Shown here: positions 37,953 to 47,057 of the stretch, in pieces
Layout of the letters: each line of letters opens with the position of its first letter
Numbering within the stretch: the first letter of the stretch is position 1
Assembly (NCBI GenBank): GCA_020444515.1
Contig: JAHLKX010000001.1
Coordinates: 62,001-126,000 of the forward strand
Direction of reading: 5' to 3'
DNA: 64,000 nt
Source: Bacteroidota bacterium
GTDB taxonomy: Bacteria; Bacteroidota; Bacteroidia; Bacteroidales; JAADJA01
Made by a program: the position numbers and the translations under genes
The notes under the pieces: generated by a model
Seen by the model: only the letters and a program-made list of their open reading frames with translations
The model's database searches: none
What the model was told of the DNA's origin: nothing

Positions 37953-37970
37953 TTAACATTATGTTGTTAA
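37953..37970. repeat. Small inverted repeat upstream of gyrB
   Basis: TTAACA (37953-37958) and TGTTAA (37965-37970) form a perfect inverted repeat with a 6-base spacer, about 100 bases upstream of the gyrB start. It could be an operator; chance occurrence in AT-rich DNA is quite possible. Confidence 0.25.
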
Positions 37971-38076
37971 ATTTTAGTTGATTTTATCCGGTATTTTTTT
38001 ATGCTTTTTTAGCGATTAAAAAAATCGGTATTGAAATACTTGATTCTCAAAGGAAATGAATCCGCAAAGGCATTGA

Positions 38077-38976
38077 TTAAAAGTAGGTATATTCATATTT
38101 CAAGGTATAGTGCTGGCTGGGTGCCTGGCCATGAAAGTCCATAAATACTTCCGTTTCCAGAATTTGACCCTGATCATTAAACTTTCGGCTGACCCGGTTG
38201 TTGATCTCTCCTTCCGGGTTCTCCTCTTTTTGTAAAATGGCATTTCCCTTATCATCGTATTCGAGGGTGGTTTCGGATTTACCATATCCTGACTCTTCCT
38301 CAAAACTGGTAAGTTGTCCCTGGTCGTTATAGTGATAATCCGACCGGGCCAGTAATTTATCATTTGGCCCATATTTGAGGGCTTTTACCAGGCTGCCTTC
38401 GGTATTAAAATGATTGACCCAGGTGATATCTTCTTCATCGATAGACCATTTGGTTTGTTTGATCAGGTTGCCATCCTGATCATATTCAAGACTTTCCTCA
38501 AGCACAACTTCATCATATTCCGTTATTTTTCGTTTGGTCATGTTATCGCCCTGGTAGGATCTTTCTTCAATTGATTCCACCTCATCATAGGAGTCGATCG
38601 TTTCTTTGCGCACAGGATGATTTTGATTGTCATAGGTAATATTGATGGTGTCTTTCGAACCGTCAATATAATGCCTGAACATCCTGATCAATTTCCCGTT
38701 CTCGTCCCGTTCATAGGATTTATGATCCGCAGGTTCAGGGTCATCCAGGTAACTTTTTTCTTCCAGCAGGTTACCCCGGGTGTCATAACTGGCAACATAT
38801 TTCTCATCCAGTTGGCCATTCGGACGAAACTTTAGTTCCTCAATGATATTGCCCTCTTCATTGTAAAAGGTTTCACTGGCTTTGTGCCCGGTTTGTGAGG
38901 GTGGATTTTCGGGACCATTGGGATAATAAATATCATACTTGTGTATCGTTACGCTTTTAGTCTTTGCTTTCGTCAT
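38077..38976 (-). CDS. Cytoplasmic YD-repeat-like (RHS-like) protein of unknown function
   Basis: The 299-residue protein has no signal peptide. From residue 30 to 280 it consists of imperfect repeats of about 20-25 residues, such as FYNEEGNIIEELKF, YDTRGNLLEEKSY, YDQDGNLIKQTKW, FNTEGSLVKALKY, YNDQGQLTSFEEE and YDDKGNAILQKEE. The pattern resembles YD/RHS and MORN-like wraps, in which a beta-strand register winds into a shell or fibre. No catalytic or toxin domain is attached. The gene stands alone; its -7 box TAATTTTG is at 39030-39037. It is not exported by any signal I can see, which is unusual for such repeats. Confidence 0.7.
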   Translation of the reverse strand: MTKAKTKSVTIHKYDIYYPNGPENPPSQTGHKASETFYNEEGNIIEELKFRPNGQLDEKYVASYDTRGNLLEEKSYLDDPEPADHKSYERDENGKLIRMFRHYIDGSKDTINITYDNQNHPVRKETIDSYDEVESIEERSYQGDNMTKRKITEYDEVVLEESLEYDQDGNLIKQTKWSIDEEDITWVNHFNTEGSLVKALKYGPNDKLLARSDYHYNDQGQLTSFEEESGYGKSETTLEYDDKGNAILQKEENPEGEINNRVSRKFNDQGQILETEVFMDFHGQAPSQHYTLKYEYTYF

Positions 38977-39029
38977 ATCAAATCTAACTTTTTATGCGCT
39001 ATATTATGTTACTTTCTTTAATTTAGCTG

Positions 39030-39037
39030 CAAAATTA
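39030..39037 (-). promoter_or_regulatory. -7 box for the YD-repeat-like gene
   Basis: The reverse strand reads TAATTTTGCAGC, containing TAnnTTTG; the GCAGC extension also follows the boxes of mnmA and cysH. It is 53 bases from the ATG at 38976. Confidence 0.4.
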
Positions 39038-39085
39038 GGTTTTATATTCAAAAATCAGTTTAAACTAATCCTTAATTCAAATGTT

Positions 39086-41224
39086 ATGAAACGGATATTT
39101 TTAGCATTCGCACTCATTGGGTTATTATTTTTAATGAGCTGTGAGCAAAAAAAAGAGATGAAAATTAAGCCTGCTCCTTACCCGGTTGCCAAAAAAGTGG
39201 ATACAGTCGATGTCTACTTCGGTCATGAAGTGCCAGATCCGTATCGCTGGCTGGAAGATGATAACTCGGCTGAAACTGCTGCCTGGGTTGAGGCAGAAAA
39301 TGAAGTGACCTTTGGTTACCTGGAACAAATTCCTTTCAGGGACAAAATCAAACAACGGCTGGAGGAGGTTTGGGATTATCCCAAGTATGGTGTGCCATTC
39401 AAAGAAGGAAGCAACTATTACTTCTTTAAAAATGATGGTATGCAAAACCAGTATGTGATGTATCAACAAACTTCGCTGGATGCAGAACCTGAAGTTTTTC
39501 TCGATCCCAATACCTTTTCTGAAGATGGTACTGTAGCCCTTTCAGGCCTGGAGTTCAATCATGATGGATCCCTGATGGCTTATAGTATTTCAAAATCAGG
39601 TTCCGATTGGAGTGAGATTTTTGTGATGGATGCCGAAACCAAAGAATTGCTGGATGACCACCTGGAATGGATCAAATTCTCAGGAACTTCATGGAAAGAT
39701 GATGGTTTTTATTACAGTCGCTATGATAAACCCAAAGAGGGGGATGCATTGAAAGCCTCCAATGAATTTCACAAGGTTTATTACCACAAAATCGGGACAT
39801 CTCAGTCGGAAGATCAACTGATCTACAAGAATGATGATCACCCCAAAAGAAATTATTATGCCGGCACCACCGAAGATGAATCCTTCCTGATCCTGAGTGA
39901 ATCTGCCGGGACCAGTGGGAATGCATTGTGGGTGAAAAAGCTGGATGGGTCACAGAAAGACTTTACCCTTGTTGCACCAGGTTTTGATAACGAGTACAAT
40001 GTGATTGATAACCTGGATGACCGGTTGCTGATCATGACCAATGATGGAGCTCCCAAGTGGAAACTGGTACTTGTAGATCCTGCCAATGCAGGAAAAGAAA
40101 ACTGGAAAGAGATCATTCCTGAAAAAGATGAGGTGTTGCAATCTATTTCGCTGGTAGGTGGAAAAATCGTAGCGGAATACATGAAAAACGCAACAAGTGT
40201 GGCTTTTATCTATGATTATGAGGGTAATTATCTGGAAGACCTCCAACTGCCCGGAATCGGTTCCCTGTCAGGGATCAGGGGTAAAAAGGATGAAGATCTG
40301 GCATTTTATTCTTTTACCTCTTTTACGTTTCCATCAACGGTATATAAATACGATATTGCAACAAATACCGCTGAAGTTTATACCCAATCCGAAATTGATT
40401 TTGATGTCGATGCTTATGAAACGAGGCAGGTGTTCTATAAAAGCAAAGACGGTACCGATGTCTCCATGTTTATCGTTCATAAAAAAGGATTAAAAATGAA
40501 TGGTAAAAACCCAACCTATCTTTATGGTTATGGCGGGTTTAACATCAGTTTAACTCCAGGATTCAGTATCACACGTTTGGTACTTCTTGAAAATGGATTT
40601 GTGTTTGCCATGCCCAACCTGCGTGGAGGAGGTGAATATGGTGAAGAGTGGCATGAAGGCGGGATTAAGTTGAGTAAGCAAAATGTATTTGATGATTTTA
40701 TTGCAGCTGCTGATTACCTGATCATGGAAGGATATACCCGCCCTGATAAACTGGCCATTGCCGGTGGTTCCAATGGAGGATTGCTGGTTGGGGCTTGTAT
40801 GACCCAACGACCTGATCTATTTGCTGTCGCGCTGCCAGCAGTGGGGGTAATGGATATGTTACGGTATCATAAATTTACCATTGGTTGGGCCTGGGCTTCC
40901 GATTATGGGACCAGCGAGGATTCTGAAGAGATGTTCAAATATTTATTTGAATACTCGCCGCTCCACAATATCAAAAATGGCGTAAATTATCCGGCTACCC
41001 TCATTACCACTGCTGACCATGACGACCGTGTGGTTCCGGCACACTCTTTTAAATTTGCTGCAACCTTGCAGGAAAAACACAAAGGTGACAATCCCGTGCT
41101 GATCCGCATTGACGTAAAAGCCGGACATGGTGGCGGTAAACCAACTGCTAAAGTAATTGAAGAATATACGGATGAGTGGTCTTTTATGATGTATAACCTG
41201 GGTATAACGCCGATTTACGAATAA
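39086..41224 (+). CDS. Prolyl oligopeptidase family (S9A) lipoprotein
   Basis: The ATG at 39086 is chosen because it starts MKRIFLAFALIGLLFLMSC, a lipoprotein signal with Cys17 or nearby; an extension to 38939 is implausible. The 712-residue enzyme has the seven-bladed propeller (residues 40-430, with DPYRWLEDDNSAETAAWVE near the start) and the alpha/beta-hydrolase domain: YGYGGFNISLTPGFS, the catalytic Ser in GGSNGGLLVG, Asp in TADHDDRVVPAHS and His in AGHGGGKPT. It is anchored in the envelope and probably cleaves proline-containing peptides. It is divergent from the YD-repeat-like gene. Confidence 0.93.
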   Translation: MKRIFLAFALIGLLFLMSCEQKKEMKIKPAPYPVAKKVDTVDVYFGHEVPDPYRWLEDDNSAETAAWVEAENEVTFGYLEQIPFRDKIKQRLEEVWDYPKYGVPFKEGSNYYFFKNDGMQNQYVMYQQTSLDAEPEVFLDPNTFSEDGTVALSGLEFNHDGSLMAYSISKSGSDWSEIFVMDAETKELLDDHLEWIKFSGTSWKDDGFYYSRYDKPKEGDALKASNEFHKVYYHKIGTSQSEDQLIYKNDDHPKRNYYAGTTEDESFLILSESAGTSGNALWVKKLDGSQKDFTLVAPGFDNEYNVIDNLDDRLLIMTNDGAPKWKLVLVDPANAGKENWKEIIPEKDEVLQSISLVGGKIVAEYMKNATSVAFIYDYEGNYLEDLQLPGIGSLSGIRGKKDEDLAFYSFTSFTFPSTVYKYDIATNTAEVYTQSEIDFDVDAYETRQVFYKSKDGTDVSMFIVHKKGLKMNGKNPTYLYGYGGFNISLTPGFSITRLVLLENGFVFAMPNLRGGGEYGEEWHEGGIKLSKQNVFDDFIAAADYLIMEGYTRPDKLAIAGGSNGGLLVGACMTQRPDLFAVALPAVGVMDMLRYHKFTIGWAWASDYGTSEDSEEMFKYLFEYSPLHNIKNGVNYPATLITTADHDDRVVPAHSFKFAATLQEKHKGDNPVLIRIDVKAGHGGGKPTAKVIEEYTDEWSFMMYNLGITPIYE

Positions 41225-41247
41225 TATTAAAAAAATTAAAAAGATCG

Positions 41248-41281
41248 GAGATGGCTTCATGTCGGAGCCATCTCTTTTTTT
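41248..41281 (+). terminator. Rho-independent terminator of the prolyl oligopeptidase gene
   Basis: A perfect 9-bp stem (GAGATGGCT, 41248-41256; AGCCATCTC, 41266-41274) with a 9-base loop precedes seven T. Confidence 0.88.
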
Positions 41282-41286
41282 ATGCC

Positions 41287-41294
41287 TAATTTTG
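41287..41294 (+). promoter_or_regulatory. -7 box of mnmA
   Basis: TAATTTTG, followed by CAGCCGC, matches TAnnTTTG and lies 7 bases before the ATG at 41302; transcripts would have almost no leader. Confidence 0.5.
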
Positions 41295-41301
41295 CAGCCG
41301 C

Positions 41302-42480
41302 ATGAAGAAAAAAGTCATCATTGGTTTGTCGGGTGGCGTTGATAGCAGCGTGGCGGCGTATCTCTTAAAAGAACAGGGATACGATGTGGAGGCACTGTTT
41401 ATGATCAACTGGAAAGATTCAAGCGTTACCCTGCGTGGTGACTGCTCCTGGGAGGAAGACATCCTCATTGCGAAGCTGGTGGCTAAAAAGCTTGACATCC
41501 CATTGCATGTTGTGGATTCGAGTGAAGATTACATGAAAAAGGTGGCCGATTATATGTTTGCTGAATACGAAAAAGGCAAAACTCCAAACCCTGATGTGCT
41601 TTGCAACCGCGAGATCAAATTTGACGTGTTCATGGATAAAGCCCGTGAGATCGGTGCTGATTTCTTTGCAACGGGCCATTATTGCAGAAAAGAAACCACG
41701 GAGGTAAATGGTAAAAAAGTGTATCGTTTGCTTGCCGGATCCGATCCTAACAAGGACCAAAGTTATTTCCTGTGCCAGTTGTCGCAGGAGCAGCTTAAAG
41801 ATGCACTTTTCCCCATCGGGCATATGCTTAAACCTGAAGTGAGGGAACTGGCAACTAAGCTTGACCTTGCATCTGCCGATAAGCGGGATTCACAGGGGAT
41901 CTGTTTTGTGGGGAAGGTTGATCTGCCTACTTTTTTGCAACAAAAGCTCAAGCCGAAAGAAGGCGATATTATTGAAATTCCGGATCAGGTGGTTGTCGAA
42001 AAGGATAATTTAATTGCTCATGATGATCTGAAAGTACTTTGCTCCGGCCGGCAATTCAATCGCGATGAAGGAATTTTAAAAGGCATACACAAGGGAGCCC
42101 ATTATTATACCATTGGTCAGCGCAAAGGTCTGGATGTGGGTGGAACACCTGAACCCCTCTTCATCATTTCCACCGATATCGAAAATAATATCATTTATGT
42201 CGGACAGGGAAAAAAACATCCCGGACTGTATCGCAAAGGATTGTTTGTTCCGCAAAAATATGTTCACTGGATCCGTCCGGATAAAGCATTCAATTTAGAT
42301 GATTCTTCTAACTACCTGGTTCGCATACGCTATCGCCAGGAATTGCAAAAAGCAACTTTATATCAAAAAAAGGATGGGATCTACATCATCTTTGAAGAAC
42401 CGCAGCGGGGCATTACCTCCGGACAGTTTGCAGCCTGGTATGAAGGTGAGGAACTGCTGGGATCGGGGGTGATTGATTAG
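41302..42480 (+). CDS. mnmA: tRNA-specific 2-thiouridylase MnmA
   Basis: The 392-residue protein has MnmA signatures: the PP-loop [17 protein letters not shown] (residues 5-21), FMINWKDSS, the first catalytic cysteine in [12 protein letters not shown], and the second in [14 protein letters not shown], then PGDIIEI-like and [19 protein letters not shown]. It puts sulfur on U34 of tRNA for Lys, Glu and Gln. At 392 residues it is a little longer than E. coli MnmA (368), with an insertion around [11 protein letters not shown] -7 box lies immediately upstream (41287-41294). Confidence 0.94.
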   Translation: MKKKVIIGLSGGVDSSVAAYLLKEQGYDVEALFMINWKDSSVTLRGDCSWEEDILIAKLVAKKLDIPLHVVDSSEDYMKKVADYMFAEYEKGKTPNPDVLCNREIKFDVFMDKAREIGADFFATGHYCRKETTEVNGKKVYRLLAGSDPNKDQSYFLCQLSQEQLKDALFPIGHMLKPEVRELATKLDLASADKRDSQGICFVGKVDLPTFLQQKLKPKEGDIIEIPDQVVVEKDNLIAHDDLKVLCSGRQFNRDEGILKGIHKGAHYYTIGQRKGLDVGGTPEPLFIISTDIENNIIYVGQGKKHPGLYRKGLFVPQKYVHWIRPDKAFNLDDSSNYLVRIRYRQELQKATLYQKKDGIYIIFEEPQRGITSGQFAAWYEGEELLGSGVID

Positions 42481-42687
42481 TCTGAAGTTCAAAGGGTCCC
42501 TCCCGGCGAATTGAATGCCAAGAGAAAGATAATGGCCCTTTCTGTTATTATCTTAACAATTTTTCATATTCCGTCTCTATGTATCAGAAATATTATTTCT
42601 ATATTAGCCCGAGTGAAAAAACAAGAGGAGTTGATCATTTGGGTTCGACTTTATTTTATTGCGTAACGTATTAAATTTTAAAGATCT

Positions 42688-43707
42688 ATGGAAAATATTG
42701 ATTGGGGAAAGTTGCCCTTTGGTTATTTTAAAACGGATTACAATGTCCGATGTTATTATCGAAACGGAGCTTGGGGAACAGTTGAGATTTCATCATCTGA
42801 AACCATAAATATTCACATTGCTGCTACCTGTTTGCACTATGGTCAGGAAGCTTTTGAAGGGATGAAAGTTTTTCGTGGTAAGGATGGAAAGATTCGCGTA
42901 TTTCGTTGGGAAGAAAATGCCAAACGGATGCAGCGTTCCTGTGACGGTATCATGATGGCCCAACCACCACTTGAGCTTTTTAAAGAAATGATGCTGAAAG
43001 TAATTAAATTGAATGAACGTTTTATTCCGCCACCCGGACTGGGAGCAGCGCTTTATCTTCGACCATTGACCATTGGTACTGGTCCACAAGTTGGCGTAAA
43101 ACCTGCTGAAGAGTATATGTTCATGATCTTTGCCGGACCGGTGGGCCCCTATTTCAAAGAGGGATTCAATCCGGTAAATGTGCAGATCGTGCGTGATTAT
43201 GATCGCACGGCTCCCCATGGAACCGGCCATATTAAGGTGGGTGGGAATTATGCTGCCAGCCTGCGTCCTGCCGATCGTGCCAAAAAAGAGGGATTCAGCA
43301 CCGTTTTGTTTGTCGATTCAAAAGAAAATAAATACATCGATGAGGCCGGACCTGCTAACTTCTTCGGGATCAGAGGCAATACCTATATCACGCCCGATTC
43401 CAAGACCATTCTTCCTTCCATTACCAATATGAGTCTTCGTGCACTGGCCGAAGATATGGGCATGAAAGTGGAACAGCGTCATGTCCTGGTGGAGGAATTA
43501 GAAGGATTTGATGAGGTGGGTGCCTGTGGCACAGCTGCTGTGATCTCACCCATTAAAAAGATCGTCGATCGGCAAACAGGAAAGGAATACACCTATTGTT
43601 GCAATGGTACAGCCGGTCCCATTTCTACCAAACTGTTCAAAACCCTGAAAGGGATCCAGGAAGGAGAAATCGAAGATAAGTTTGGCTGGAACATGATTAT
43701 TGAATAG
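42688..43707 (+). CDS. ilvE: Branched-chain amino acid aminotransferase (class IV)
   Basis: The 339-residue protein is a fold-type IV PLP aminotransferase: LHYGQEAFEGMKVFRG, YLRPLTIGTGPQVGVKPAEEYMF in pieces, the PLP-lysine region HIKVGGNYAASLRPADRAKK, ENKYIDEAGPANFFGI and GFDEVGACGTAAVISPI. The active lysine is in IKVGGNYA. The longer (about 340-residue) form is the eukaryote-like sub-group that is normal in Bacteroidota. It interconverts Ile, Leu and Val with their 2-oxo acids. It stands alone with a strong terminator. Confidence 0.92.
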   Translation: MENIDWGKLPFGYFKTDYNVRCYYRNGAWGTVEISSSETINIHIAATCLHYGQEAFEGMKVFRGKDGKIRVFRWEENAKRMQRSCDGIMMAQPPLELFKEMMLKVIKLNERFIPPPGLGAALYLRPLTIGTGPQVGVKPAEEYMFMIFAGPVGPYFKEGFNPVNVQIVRDYDRTAPHGTGHIKVGGNYAASLRPADRAKKEGFSTVLFVDSKENKYIDEAGPANFFGIRGNTYITPDSKTILPSITNMSLRALAEDMGMKVEQRHVLVEELEGFDEVGACGTAAVISPIKKIVDRQTGKEYTYCCNGTAGPISTKLFKTLKGIQEGEIEDKFGWNMIIE

Positions 43708-43729
43708 AATTTGTAAATTTATAATAACC

Positions 43730-43765
43730 AAAAGGCTGTTTATCACAAGATAGACGGCCTTTTTT
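43730..43765 (+). terminator. Rho-independent terminator of ilvE
   Basis: A 15-bp stem (43730-43744 with 43749-43763, two G-U pairs) with a 4-base loop is followed by a T run. It ends the ilvE transcript. Confidence 0.85.
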
Positions 43766-43851
43766 ATTATGGTTTATTCATAAAATCCAAAACCATGAAG
43801 CGTGATGTAATTGACAAATCAATACAAAGACCGAATAAACTGAATGATTCC

Positions 43852-44559
43852 CTATCGTTGATGCAATCCACACTCCTTGTGCTCCGGTTGTTCCCACCAC
43901 CAGCGTCCGGCCCTTACGTCCTCACCCGGTTGCACGGCACGGGTACAGGGTAAACATCCAATACTTGGAAATCCCTGGTCATGGAGGGGATTGTAAGGTA
44001 TTTTGTGTTTTTGGATGAAGTCCCATACCTGATCTTCAGTCCAGTGAATGAGGGGGTTGAGTTTGATCCGTCCGTGGTTGTTTTCATCGAGTTCAACCAT
44101 TTGGTTATGATTGCGGGTAATGGATTGTTCCTTGCGCAGCCCTGTGATCCACATATCCATTCCTTCCAGTGCACGGTGCAGCGGTTCTATTTTACGGATA
44201 AAGCAGCAGTGTTTCCTGTTTTCAACACTTTCATAAAAAAGGTTCATCCCTTTTTCATTGACCATGCGTTCCACTTTTTTGGCTGCCGGGAAATAGATCT
44301 CCATTTTCATCTTGTACCGGCTATTGGTCCGATCGATGAGATCATAGGTTTCCTGGAACATACGGCCGGTATCCAGGGTGAATATTTTCGTATCGGGAGC
44401 AATGTGCCTGATCATGTGGGTGAGTACCTGGTCTTCGACCCCCAGACTCGATGCAAAAGCAATTCTGCCCTTGTATTCTTTCAGAAAAAAAGCCAGCACT
44501 TCTTCAGCCGGTTTATTCCCGAAACGCTCATTGAAATCCCTGATTAATTCTTCTTTCAT
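43852..44559 (-). CDS. cysH: Assimilatory adenylylsulfate (APS) reductase
   Basis: The ATG at 44559 (MKEELIRDFNERFG) is used. A TTG 12 bases earlier lies inside a -7 box and is unlikely. The 235-residue enzyme has the PAPS/APS reductase fold (FASSLGVEDQVLTHMI; FTLDTGRMFQETYD) and two cysteine pairs, HCCFIRK and GCLPCTR, which bind a 4Fe-4S cluster and mark the APS type; the C-terminal catalytic Cys lies in ECGLHQR. It reduces APS to sulfite with thioredoxin. No other sulfate-assimilation gene is next to it. The MBL-fold gene is upstream on the same strand. Confidence 0.92.
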   Translation of the reverse strand: MKEELIRDFNERFGNKPAEEVLAFFLKEYKGRIAFASSLGVEDQVLTHMIRHIAPDTKIFTLDTGRMFQETYDLIDRTNSRYKMKMEIYFPAAKKVERMVNEKGMNLFYESVENRKHCCFIRKIEPLHRALEGMDMWITGLRKEQSITRNHNQMVELDENNHGRIKLNPLIHWTEDQVWDFIQKHKIPYNPLHDQGFPSIGCLPCTRAVQPGEDVRAGRWWWEQPEHKECGLHQR

Positions 44560-44568
44560 ATGCCGCTG

Positions 44569-44576
44569 CAAATTTA
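44569..44576 (-). promoter_or_regulatory. -7 box of cysH
   Basis: The reverse strand reads TAAATTTGCAGCGG, containing TAnnTTTG, ending 9 bases before the ATG at 44559. It overlaps the 3' end of the upstream MBL gene (stop at 44574). Confidence 0.5.
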
Positions 44577-45416
44577 GTGTAAAATTTCTTTCAGTTTAAA
44601 AACATCGCCGGCCCGGGGTCCTTTCTCGGTCATCACCAGGTTGCAGCATTCGGTATCGATGTCGTGTTCAAAGATCAAAAAGTAATTGAGCTCGATAGCT
44701 TCCTGAAGGAAAGCCTCTTTCTCGTTCAGGGCTACCAGCGGTTGGATGTCAACACTGGCAATGTAGGGCAGGGGAATATGTGCTGCAGAAGGAATAAAAT
44801 CAGCGGTGAATACAAAGGTCTTTCCATTGTATTGAATTTTCGGGATCATTTGCCCTTTTGTATGACCATCTACCTGGAAGAGTTCTATGTTTTCAGTAAA
44901 ATATCCGGGTTTGTCGATCAGGTTCAACTTGCCAGCGGTTTCAATGGGTTTGAAGTTGATCTTGAAAAAGGAGCCGATCTCACGGCTGTTGGGGTGATTG
45001 GCCCAATGCCACTGATCTGAAGAGACATGATGCGTAGCATTTTTAAATACCAGCTCAGGTTCCCCGTCTGGATCAATTTTTACAGCACCACCACAATGAT
45101 CATCATGCAAATGGGTGAAAACAACATCGGTAATATCTCCGGGTGTCAAACCTGCTTCTGATAATGATTTTTCGAGACTGTGATCACCAAACAGAAACCT
45201 GAATCCATAATACTTATCCGACTGTTTGTTTCCCATTCCGGTATCGAACAGTATCTTCCGGTCGCCGTCCACTACCAGCAGGCATCTTGAAGTGATGGGT
45301 ATGAGGTTGTTTTCGTCGGGTTTGATCAATTTTCGCCACATGGTTTGGGGTACCACGCCAAAGGCTGCCCCTCCGTCCATTTTCCAGTTTTCAGCTACGA
45401 TCGAGTGAATTTGCAT
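44574..45416 (-). CDS. MBL-fold metallo-hydrolase
   Basis: The 280-residue protein has the metallo-beta-lactamase motif TDVVFTHLHDDHCGGAVKI (HxHxDH at about residues 100-105), the third His region VDGHTKGQMIPKI, and FEHDIDTEC near the C terminus. The N-terminal part CLLVVDGDRKILFDTGMG and the DSxFGFRFLFGD stretch resemble lactonase/quinolone-degrading members. No signal peptide, so cytoplasmic. Substrate unknown. It has its own -7 box (45434-45441), and cysH starts 15 bases downstream, so the two may be read from a common transcript as well. Confidence 0.85.
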   Translation of the reverse strand: MQIHSIVAENWKMDGGAAFGVVPQTMWRKLIKPDENNLIPITSRCLLVVDGDRKILFDTGMGNKQSDKYYGFRFLFGDHSLEKSLSEAGLTPGDITDVVFTHLHDDHCGGAVKIDPDGEPELVFKNATHHVSSDQWHWANHPNSREIGSFFKINFKPIETAGKLNLIDKPGYFTENIELFQVDGHTKGQMIPKIQYNGKTFVFTADFIPSAAHIPLPYIASVDIQPLVALNEKEAFLQEAIELNYFLIFEHDIDTECCNLVMTEKGPRAGDVFKLKEILH

Positions 45417-45433
45417 AGGCTGTTCATTTGCAA

Positions 45434-45441
45434 CAAAAATA
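45434..45441 (-). promoter_or_regulatory. -7 box of the MBL-fold gene
   Basis: The reverse strand reads TATTTTTG, a full TAnnTTTG match, 17 bases before the ATG at 45416. Confidence 0.45.
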
Positions 45442-45542
45442 AAGAATTAACTGTGAGGATCATAAAGTTACGCAGACCCTTTTTCAAACATGCCTGTTTA
45501 TAACTGGCTGTTTCCAACGAATCATCACATTTCCGAATTGGG

Positions 45543-45550
45543 TAAATTTG
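45543..45550 (+). promoter_or_regulatory. -7 box before the Mur-ligase gene
   Basis: TAAATTTG ends 14 bases before the ATG at 45565; it lies inside the N-terminal extension that would result from the earlier ATG at 45490, arguing against that start. Confidence 0.45.
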
Positions 45551-45564
45551 CCAAAAGCTTAACC

Positions 45565-46929
45565 ATGAACGTACATTTTATTGCCATCGGTGGAAGTGCC
45601 ATGCACAACCTGGCCATTGCCCTGGTGAAAAAGGGATATCGGGTCACCGGTTCGGATGATGAGATCTTTGAACCATCGCGTGGACGACTGGCCAAATATG
45701 GTATTCTGCCTAAAAAGGAAGGGTGGGACCCCGAACACATTCAGGCCGATCTGGATGCCGTGATCGTAGGGATGCATGCCAAAGAGGACAATCCGGAGCT
45801 CAACCAGGCAAAAATTTTGGGGATACCCATATTTTCCTATCCCGAATACCTGTATGAGCAGGCCAAAGATAAAACCCGTGTGGTCATCGGAGGGAGCCAT
45901 GGTAAAACCACCATCACTTCTATGATCCTCCATGTTTTGCAATTTCATAATATGGACTGTGATTATATGGTTGGTGCACAGCTCGAAGGTTTCGAGGTGA
46001 TGGTAAAGATCACACCGACGGCCAGGGTGATGATACTGGAAGGCGATGAATACCTCACTTCACCCCTGGACAGGCGTCCTAAATTCCATGTTTATAAGCC
46101 CGATATTGCTTTGATCAGTGGAATTGCCTGGGATCACATCAATGTTTTCCCAACCTTTGAAATGTATGTCGACCAGTTTCGCATTTTTGCCGAGCTGATC
46201 ACTCCGAGGGGTAAACTGATCTATTGTTCCGAAGATCCGGAAGTAAAAGAGATTGGTGAGAATGTTCGCCCCGATATTCAAAGCATTCCATATGGATTGC
46301 CTGAGCACAGCGTGGAAGATGGGATTACCCTTATTTTATTTGAAAACCAAAAAGTCCCGCTTCGTGTGTTTGGCGAACACAATCTCCTGAATCTGAACGG
46401 TGCCCGTTTGGTTTGCAATGCGTTGGGGATTTTCAATAAGGATTATTACGAGGCCATACAAAGTTTTTCAGGAGCATCCAAACGGCTGGAAAAGGTTGCT
46501 GAAAATGATCAGACCTCTGTGTTTAAGGACTTTGCCCATTCACCTTCCAAATTAAAGGCCACCACAGCGGCTGTTCAGTCCCAGTTCCCCAACAGGAAGT
46601 TGATTGCCTGCCTGGAATTGCATACATATAGCAGCCTCAATGAAAATTTTTTGGATCAGTATGCATCGTGCATGGATTCAGCAGATGTGGCCATCGTTTA
46701 TTTTAATCCGCATACGCTGCAATTAAAACGATTGCCGGCCATTACGAAGGAGCAGGTGAAAGAGGCTTTTGCACGGCCCGATCTGAAGGTTTATACCGAT
46801 TCGATGCAGTTGCTCAACGACCTGCTTAAAATGGACTGGCAGGGCGCCAATTTGCTGATGATGAGCTCTGGAAATTTTGATGGGATTGATTTTAATGAAT
46901 TGGGTAGCAAGATTGCCAATGATGCATGA
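45565..46929 (+). CDS. Mur ligase family peptidoglycan recycling enzyme (Mpl-like)
   Basis: The start at 45565 gives MNVHFIAIGGSAMHNLA, the normal N terminus. The 454-residue protein is a Mur ligase: N-terminal UDP-binding Rossmann domain, P-loop GGSHGKTTITSMILHVL (about residue 110), EGDEYLTSPLDRRPKFH, WDHINVFPTFEMY, EHNLLNLNGARLV and the C-terminal domain with DFAHSPSKLKAT. The SHGKTT loop and EGDEY stretch resemble Mpl, which reattaches recovered tripeptide L-Ala-gamma-D-Glu-mDAP to UDP-MurNAc. It might instead be a MurC-like paralogue, but the first domain favours Mpl. Cytoplasmic. Confidence 0.85.
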   Translation: MNVHFIAIGGSAMHNLAIALVKKGYRVTGSDDEIFEPSRGRLAKYGILPKKEGWDPEHIQADLDAVIVGMHAKEDNPELNQAKILGIPIFSYPEYLYEQAKDKTRVVIGGSHGKTTITSMILHVLQFHNMDCDYMVGAQLEGFEVMVKITPTARVMILEGDEYLTSPLDRRPKFHVYKPDIALISGIAWDHINVFPTFEMYVDQFRIFAELITPRGKLIYCSEDPEVKEIGENVRPDIQSIPYGLPEHSVEDGITLILFENQKVPLRVFGEHNLLNLNGARLVCNALGIFNKDYYEAIQSFSGASKRLEKVAENDQTSVFKDFAHSPSKLKATTAAVQSQFPNRKLIACLELHTYSSLNENFLDQYASCMDSADVAIVYFNPHTLQLKRLPAITKEQVKEAFARPDLKVYTDSMQLLNDLLKMDWQGANLLMMSSGNFDGIDFNELGSKIANDA

Positions 46930-47057
46930 AGCGTAGCTAATTCTTTGCCATTATTGTAATCCATTATTTTCTGATCAGCGACAATACCAGAACTCTGAAC
47001 ACGCGCCAATGAACGGGAATAGTGTCGCTGTTAGATCTCTGTTTTTTTGTTGCCGGC

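Noticed and set aside
37893..37970. Replication origin next to gyrB.
   Set aside because: TTATTAACA-like sequences do not match DnaA boxes well and no cluster of them or dnaA/dnaN genes is seen.
38939..39085. 49-residue hydrophobic extension of the prolyl oligopeptidase.
   Set aside because: It would read through the divergent promoter region, and the internal ATG gives a proper lipoprotein signal.
44560..44571. Upstream TTG start for cysH at 44571.
   Set aside because: The codon lies within a -7 promoter box; the ATG at 44559 fits the family.
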